Source: an uncultured Treponema sp. (GTDB lineage: Bacteria; Spirochaetota; Spirochaetia; Treponematales; Treponemataceae). Taken from it: a DNA stretch of 17,773 nucleotides. Position numbers and translations under genes: made by a program. Within the stretch, counting starts at the first letter, position 1. Every line of letters starts with the position of its first letter. Below, in pieces: positions 13,490-17,773 of the stretch. The stretch lies in the NCBI GenBank assembly GCA_934718065.1, contig CAKUZR010000021.1, positions 1-17,773 on the forward strand. The letters run 5' to 3'. The notes below the pieces were generated by a model. The model worked only from the letters and a program-made list of their open reading frames with translations. It was not told where the DNA came from and ran no database searches.

Positions 13490-13495
13490 TATAAT
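13490..13495 (+). promoter_or_regulatory. Perfect -10 box just ahead of the prenyl synthase start
   Basis: TATAAT at 13490-13495 ends nine bases before the ATG at 13505. The -35 region is weak: TTCAAT at 13467-13472 with a 17-base spacer. Initiation about seven bases after the box would leave a leader of only two or three bases. The box overlaps the GTG at 13487 that would otherwise open the frame, which argues against that start. Confidence 0.5.
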
Positions 13496-13504
13496 ATTCA
13501 AGAT

Positions 13505-14611
13505 ATGAAGAAAGAATTTGCAGAAATACTGGAAAATATAGAAAACGCCCTGAAAAACTCGCTTCCGGAAAAAACGAATGCGGAGTGGCAGCCGCGGACA
13601 TTCAGGGAGCTTTCGCCCTGCGTTACAGACGAGCATTTAAAAAAACTGATAAAACCGTGCCGGAACCTGATGGACTTGGGCGGAAAACGCTGGCGCCCGC
13701 TTCTTCTTGTGCTTTGCTCGGAACTTTGCCGCGAATCAAAAAAAACTTCTCCGCTTACACTGGAGCAGACTTACAGCATAACTCCGCTCGTTGAATTTGT
13801 TCACACAGCGTCGCTTATCCACGATGACATAGAAGATTCCGCTGATTTCCGCCGTGGAAAGCCAGCCGCACACATTTCATTCGGGCTTGATGTGGCTTTA
13901 AACGCGGGCTCGTGGCTTTATTTTCTTGCCCCGGAAACAATTGACCAGCTTGAAGTTTCCGCTGAATTCAAAAACCAGCTTTACAGCTTATATACCTTGG
14001 AACTGAGAAGGCTTCACCTTGGCCAGGCGATGGATATTTACTGGCACAGAAATCCGGAGTTTTTTCCAACCGTTCAGGAATACACGCAGATGGTTCATCT
14101 GAAAACCGGAACTTTGGCTTCGCTTGCGGTTCAGGCAGGAGCTTTGGCTGGAGGCGCGGAAAAGGATGAAGCGCTAAAAATGGGAAACGTTGCGGCGGCT
14201 CTGGGAGAAGGATTTCAGATTCTTGACGATGTTCAGAATCTTACAACCGGAAATCCAGGCAAAAAACGCGGCGACGATATTGTAGAAGGCAAAAAAAGTC
14301 TTCCCGTGCTTTTTTATATCAATGAAAATCCCGAAAACAAAAAAACAATCGCCGGACTTTTTGAAAAAGCCTCAAAAGAAGGAATCGATTCACCGGCCGT
14401 GGAACAATGCATTGAGCTTCTGGAAAAAAGCGATGCAATTCAATCGGCAAGAAAAAAAGGCGTTATTATAATAGAAGAAAACACAGAAATTCTTGCAAAT
14501 TTCTTTAACAGCGCGGATTCTTCAAAATCTGCAAAGCTGATAAAAGAACTTTTTGAGGAGATGATTGCAAAATTCAACGCAGAAAAAATTAATGCTGAAA
14601 AAACGCATTAA
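13505..14611 (+). CDS. Polyprenyl (trans-isoprenyl) diphosphate synthase
   Basis: A 368-residue enzyme that condenses isopentenyl diphosphate onto an allylic primer to make isoprenoid carriers. Motifs in order: 'GGKRWRP' (59-65), the first Asp-rich motif D107-D-I-E-D111 after 'LIH', 'KTGTLASLAVQAGA' (200-213), the second Asp-rich motif D241-D-V-Q-N245, and 'GKKRGDDIVEGKKSLPVL' (252-269). Small residues A102 and S103 just before the first motif suggest a product longer than C15, by the known chain-length rule; this is inference. The second motif ends in Asn, as in some eukaryotic GGPP synthases. ATG 13505 is preferred to GTG 13487, which overlaps the -10 box. No Shine-Dalgarno sequence is evident. 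It heads a run with the TPR gene 33 bases on. Confidence 0.9.
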   Translation: MKKEFAEILENIENALKNSLPEKTNAEWQPRTFRELSPCVTDEHLKKLIKPCRNLMDLGGKRWRPLLLVLCSELCRESKKTSPLTLEQTYSITPLVEFVHTASLIHDDIEDSADFRRGKPAAHISFGLDVALNAGSWLYFLAPETIDQLEVSAEFKNQLYSLYTLELRRLHLGQAMDIYWHRNPEFFPTVQEYTQMVHLKTGTLASLAVQAGALAGGAEKDEALKMGNVAAALGEGFQILDDVQNLTTGNPGKKRGDDIVEGKKSLPVLFYINENPENKKTIAGLFEKASKEGIDSPAVEQCIELLEKSDAIQSARKKGVIIIEENTEILANFFNSADSSKSAKLIKELFEEMIAKFNAEKINAEKTH

Positions 14612-14644
14612 TAACTGCAAAAAATTTTGCACAACAGGAACTTT

Positions 14645-15178
14645 ATGACTGAAACAGCTGTCCGCTTAAACAACCAGGCAATTCTGCTCGCAAATTCCGG
14701 CTCCTACAAAGAAGCAATCGCCTGTTTTGTAAAAGCCATAAAAATTGAAAAAAACAACGCGCTTCTCTGGTTCAACCTGGGACTAACCTACCGGGATTCT
14801 GGAAATTTACCGCAGGCAAAGGAAACGCTTGAAAAAGCGCTGGAGCTTTCCCCGGAAAATTCGGAGATAATAGAAGAACTTGCAATCATTTTGTACTCAC
14901 AGGGACTGCTTGACGAAGCACAGGAATATTGTTTCAACGGGCTGAATATCAATCCTGAAAACTATCATCTTTTCAACATAGCCGGAATCATATATTTCAA
15001 CCAGGAATTGTATGAAAACGCCGCATACGCATTTGAAAACGCGGTGACAATAAATCCGTATTACTACGATGCGCTCTACAACCTTCGGGACACGTACAAA
15101 GAATTGAAAAACAAAACCGGGGAAGAAGAATGTTCGCGGCGGCTGAAGCAACTGAAAAACGCAGGAGAAACAATTTGA
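14645..15178 (+). CDS. TPR-repeat protein
   Basis: A 177-residue protein made almost entirely of about four and a half tetratricopeptide repeats ('LLANSGSYKEAIACFVKAIK', 'LGLTYRDSGNLPQAKETLEK', 'ILYSQGLLDEAQEYCFNGLN', 'IIYFNQELYENAAYAFENAV', then a partial one). There is no signal peptide or membrane span, so it is probably a cytoplasmic protein-interaction module. The frame can be opened from a TTG at 14627, but AGGAA five to six bases before the ATG at 14645 fixes the start there. It lies between the prenyl synthase gene and the RseC-like gene and overlaps the latter by four bases. Its partner cannot be told from sequence. Confidence 0.85.
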   Translation: MTETAVRLNNQAILLANSGSYKEAIACFVKAIKIEKNNALLWFNLGLTYRDSGNLPQAKETLEKALELSPENSEIIEELAIILYSQGLLDEAQEYCFNGLNINPENYHLFNIAGIIYFNQELYENAAYAFENAVTINPYYYDALYNLRDTYKELKNKTGEEECSRRLKQLKNAGETI

Positions 15179-15576
15179 AGCAAATATATATTGTCACAGA
15201 AATTCAAAATGATGAAACAGTTATTGTTTCTCCGGAAATCCATTTTGAACACAACAAAAAAAACAGACCGAACATTGTGGTTTCAAACCCAAAAAAACTG
15301 AAAATTGAAAAAGGCTCAAAAGTTACAATCGGGCTGCCGCAAAAAAAAGAAGCCGCCGCCGGAATTTTTGCGCTTTTAGCCCCGATTGCCTGCGCTGCCG
15401 CCGGACTGATTTTTTCAAGACAGGCAGCGGATTTCCTGAAAACTGAATGCACAGAAATTTTCAAGGCGTTTTGCGCTTCAGCCTGCTTTTTAACCGCCTG
15501 CATTTTTATATTCGCGTCCTCAAGAACCGCGCCTACAATCGCAAAGCTTGAAATCAATAAAATTGTGCAGAACTAG
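15175..15576 (+). CDS. Small RseC-like two-helix membrane protein, TTG start
   Basis: A 133-residue protein. A short N-terminal domain ('ETVIVSPEI', 'NIVVSNPKKLKIEKGSKVTIGLPQ') precedes two membrane helices (about 60-80 and 97-115) and a short tail. The layout, with 'GSKVTIGLP' just before a Pro-containing first helix, resembles the RseC/MucC (SoxR-reducing) family, but the usual N-terminal cysteines are missing: the first Cys is residue 73, in a helix. I place the start at TTG 15175, inside the TTGA that ends the TPR gene, because AGGAG lies seven bases upstream. An ATG frame from 15130 would overlap by 49 bases without such a site. The stop codon shares a CTAG with that of cheB. Confidence 0.7.
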   Translation: MKQIYIVTEIQNDETVIVSPEIHFEHNKKNRPNIVVSNPKKLKIEKGSKVTIGLPQKKEAAAGIFALLAPIACAAAGLIFSRQAADFLKTECTEIFKAFCASACFLTACIFIFASSRTAPTIAKLEINKIVQN

Positions 15577-16772
15577 CAATGCTCGCGGGCAAGCCGGCTT
15601 ATTTCATCCGCCATTTCCATAAGCGGAACTTGCTTTTGAACGCCGCCCAGCTCCCAGCCGACTCTAGGCATTCCGTAGACAATGCTAGTTGCCTCGTCCT
15701 GCCCCAAAGTCCACGCGCCCTGCCTTCGCATTTCAGCAAGCTCAGCAGCTCCGTCGCGCCCCATTCCAGTCATAATCACGCCAAGCGCATTATTTTTGTA
15801 AACTTCCGCAATGCTTTCAAAAAGAACATCCGCGCTAGGCCGGTGTCCGTTTCTTTGCTCCGTCTGAGTTGTGCGGATTACATTGCCGGTCAGACGCGGC
15901 TCCACGATTATATGGTAATTTCCCGGCGCAATATACACATGGCCGCTTTCTATAGGCATCTCATCCTGAGCCTCGCAGACTTCAAGAGGGCAAATCCTGT
16001 CCAGGCTGCGCGCAAATTCAGCGGTAAAACCAGCCGGCATATGCTGAACAACCAGAATCGGCTGCTTCAAGTGCGGATCAATCATCTTGAACACATCCCG
16101 CAACGCATTCGGCCCGCCGGTAGAAATTCCAATCGCAATAACTTCAATTTTTCCGCCTTCCCGAAGCGGCTTCACCACAACAGGCTCTTTTTTCGCCGGC
16201 TCTTTCCATCCAGACAAGAGCGGTTCCAGTGGCACCTGAACTTCCTCAGTTCCTTTCTGCTTCGCGACAAATTTTTCAGCTTCCCGCATTTTTATTGAAC
16301 GCAGGAAAAAATCCGTTGAAGGAATAAATTTTCCTTTTCTGCGCGCATACGAGCCGCCGTAAGAAGCAATTTTTTCAACAATCGCTTCCTTCACGTCCAT
16401 AACTTCAGTTGTAACAGAACCGCCAGGCTTTGTGATAAAATCCATCGCGCCAAGCTCAAGGCACTTTACAGTAACCGCCGCGCCCTTTGTGGCAATCGAA
16501 GAAAGAATTACAACAGGAATATCCCACTTAAGCTTTTTCCGCTCCTGAAGAAATTCAACTCCGGTCATCACAGGCATTTCAATATCAAGAAGAATTACGT
16601 CAGGCTTTATGAACGGAACTTCATCCAGAAGCATTTTTCCATTCATCGCTTTGCCAACAACTTCCATTCCCGGCGTGTCATTTATAATTCTAGAAACAAG
16701 ATTTCTCATCAACGCTGAGTCATCGCAAATCTGAACTTTCAGCGTGTCGTATTTTGAATCCTTAAGCTCCAT
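15573..16772 (-). CDS. cheB: CheB protein-glutamate methylesterase/deamidase
   Basis: A 399-residue response regulator. It removes methyl groups from chemoreceptor glutamates and deamidates glutamines, opposing CheR in adaptation. The receiver domain (about 10-122) has acidic residues D17/D18, phospho-acceptor D63, S91-S92 and K115. The methylesterase domain (about 209-395) has the catalytic triad S217 ('GISTGGP'), H244 ('VQHMP') and D340 ('GMGRDGA'). The linker (about 123-208) is long and charged; with it the protein is longer than the roughly 350 residues usual for CheB. GAGG five bases before the ATG supports the start. It lies 29 bases after cheR in the same operon. The stop codon overlaps that of the convergent RseC-like gene by three bases. 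Confidence 0.96.
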   Translation of the reverse strand: MELKDSKYDTLKVQICDDSALMRNLVSRIINDTPGMEVVGKAMNGKMLLDEVPFIKPDVILLDIEMPVMTGVEFLQERKKLKWDIPVVILSSIATKGAAVTVKCLELGAMDFITKPGGSVTTEVMDVKEAIVEKIASYGGSYARRKGKFIPSTDFFLRSIKMREAEKFVAKQKGTEEVQVPLEPLLSGWKEPAKKEPVVVKPLREGGKIEVIAIGISTGGPNALRDVFKMIDPHLKQPILVVQHMPAGFTAEFARSLDRICPLEVCEAQDEMPIESGHVYIAPGNYHIIVEPRLTGNVIRTTQTEQRNGHRPSADVLFESIAEVYKNNALGVIMTGMGRDGAAELAEMRRQGAWTLGQDEATSIVYGMPRVGWELGGVQKQVPLMEMADEISRLAREHC

Positions 16773-16801
16773 TTATTCCTCGCAAACCAATTCAAAGTGA
16801 A

Positions 16802-17617
16802 TCAAGAATTTTTCTGGTAAAGACAAGCCCAGTCCGTTTTCAAAAATTCAAATTTTGTGCGCATTCCAAACAACGACTCCGAATGTCCTATGAAAAGATA
16901 CGAATGTTTCGCCATTGAATTCCAGAATCTGTCCAGAACAACAAGCTGGGCTGGCTCGTCAAAATAAATCATCACGTTCCGGCAGAAAACAACGTCGATA
17001 TTCCGCATTCCAGAGTCATTCTTCAAGTTGTGGTAGTCAAATTTAACGGAATCCATTATCTCCTTGTTAATCTGATAGCCTTTTTCCTTCTTTGTGAAAA
17101 ACTGTGAAAGATAATCCGGCGGAACTCCATCAACTTTGTTTTCCGCGTAGAATCCCTGCTGGGCAACCATCAGAGACTTCAGCGAAATGTCAGACGCGGT
17201 AACAGAAAAATTGTATCCAAGCGGAAGAATCCGTTTCAAAATCATTGCAATTGTGTAAGGCTCCTCGCCTGTTGAACATCCGGCGCTCCAAACCCGGACA
17301 GTTTTATCGCCGGTTTTCCGTTTTTCTTCCAGAACGTGCGGAATTACATATTTTTCAAAAGCGTCAAAATGCGGCTGGTTTCTGAAAAACCTTGTAAGAT
17401 TCGTTGTTACAGAATCCAGCATTTTTTTCATTTCCTCGTGGTCCTTCAAAATCAGCGAATAATATTCCGCCGCAGTTCCTATTTTCTTTTCACGAAGAAT
17501 TTCTTTTATCCGGCTGTCCAGAATCGGACGGTTTGTAGCCGAAAAAGTTATTCCGCTTTCATCGTAAATTGTTTTTCTAAATTTTTCAAAATCCGCATCA
17601 TTAAGAGCATCGTTCAT
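16802..17617 (-). CDS. cheR: CheR chemoreceptor methyltransferase
   Basis: A 271-residue SAM-dependent enzyme that methylates glutamates of chemoreceptors during adaptation. The N-terminal CheR helical domain (about 8-68) leads into 'SVTTNLTRFFRN' (69-80). The SAM fold follows, with 'VWSAGCSTGEEPYTIAM' (109-125), 'TASDIS' (140-145), 'DVVFCRNVMIYFD' (208-220) and 'LFIGHSESLFG' (241-251), all typical. The longest frame begins with TTG at 17653, but that codon is part of the -35 box of a good promoter. The ATG at 17617 gives the normal length. No Shine-Dalgarno sequence precedes this ATG, and the promoter predicts a leaderless or nearly leaderless mRNA. It is the first gene of the cheR-cheB operon. 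Confidence 0.95.
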   Translation of the reverse strand: MNDALNDADFEKFRKTIYDESGITFSATNRPILDSRIKEILREKKIGTAAEYYSLILKDHEEMKKMLDSVTTNLTRFFRNQPHFDAFEKYVIPHVLEEKRKTGDKTVRVWSAGCSTGEEPYTIAMILKRILPLGYNFSVTASDISLKSLMVAQQGFYAENKVDGVPPDYLSQFFTKKEKGYQINKEIMDSVKFDYHNLKNDSGMRNIDVVFCRNVMIYFDEPAQLVVLDRFWNSMAKHSYLFIGHSESLFGMRTKFEFLKTDWACLYQKNS

Positions 17618-17624
17618 AGCTTCA

Positions 17625-17653
17625 ATTATACACTTTGTTTTGATTACAAGCAA
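17625..17653 (-). promoter_or_regulatory. Promoter of cheR-cheB
   Basis: On the minus strand TTGCTT (complement of 17648-17653) and a perfect TATAAT (complement of 17625-17630) are separated by exactly 17 bases. Seven bases separate the -10 box from the ATG, so initiation should fall on or next to the A of the start codon. A short odd palindrome, TTTCTG-T-CAGAAA (17726-17738), lies about 75 bases further upstream and could be an operator. Nothing else is clear in 17654-17773. Confidence 0.6.
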
Positions 17654-17773
17654 ATTTTCCAGACTTCTGAACTGAAAAAAAACACAAGAATGAGGCGCGT
17701 AACTTGTAAAGAATAATTCCCCAGTTTTCTGTCAGAAATTACAGCAGTTTATATATATCATGGCGGGAGTTTT

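Noticed and set aside
15579..16298. Plus-strand open frame of 239 residues opposite cheB
   Set aside because: cheB has all of its catalytic residues in the minus-strand frame. The opposing frame is rich in His, Arg and Phe with no domain, and begins right after the shared stop codon by chance.

Overview
The window looks like chromosomal DNA from a treponeme-type spirochaete. The evidence is a FlgD-Ig/OmpA-type envelope giant, a FadL/PorV-like barrel, a protein resembling the spirochaete family DUF5312, an adjacent cheR-cheB pair, and AT-leaning coding DNA with good sigma70-type promoters. This assignment rests on protein character alone; no 16S rRNA or other species marker is present. No phage, insertion sequence, CRISPR array, defence or biosynthetic island is visible.

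Layout. 1-375: an isolated tRNA-Asn(GTT) with its own promoter and a strong terminator. 376-4624 (minus): a two-gene envelope operon, an outer-membrane barrel protein followed by a 1060-residue secreted protein with eight Ig-like repeats and a C-terminal OmpA domain. 4763-6304 (plus): a cytoplasmic DUF5312-like protein. It converges, with a 9-base gap, on 6314-8659 (minus), a two-helix membrane protein with a periplasmic sensor-like domain and a long acidic repeat tail. 8803-9561 (minus): an AT-rich lipoprotein with PepSY-like features. 9654-10142 (plus): a FliL-like protein. 10201-11583 (plus): a compact stress-type operon of a small membrane protein, an ECF sigma factor and a zinc-binding anti-sigma factor, preceded by a site resembling an ECF promoter. 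11635-13441 (minus): rlmE followed by a membrane-anchored LysM/M23 peptidoglycan hydrolase. 13505-15576 (plus): a polyprenyl diphosphate synthase, a TPR protein and a small RseC-like membrane protein. 15573-17617 (minus): cheR followed by cheB, whose stop codon interlocks with that of the RseC-like gene inside one CTAG.

Themes. Most products act at the envelope: barrel, periplasmic Ig/OmpA protein, sensor, lipoprotein, FliL-like protein, LysM/M23 hydrolase, sigma/anti-sigma pair and lipid-carrier synthesis. CheR and CheB set receptor methylation in chemotaxis. Several start sites differ from the longest open frame once Shine-Dalgarno sequences and promoters are considered. Three plausible promoters sit so close to the ATG that the transcripts may be leaderless.

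No clearly new multi-gene system is evident. The observations most worth checking are the putatively autoregulated ECF operon, the possible fusion history of the barrel and Ig/OmpA genes, the sensor protein with an acidic repeat tail and no output domain, and the leaderless promoter pattern.
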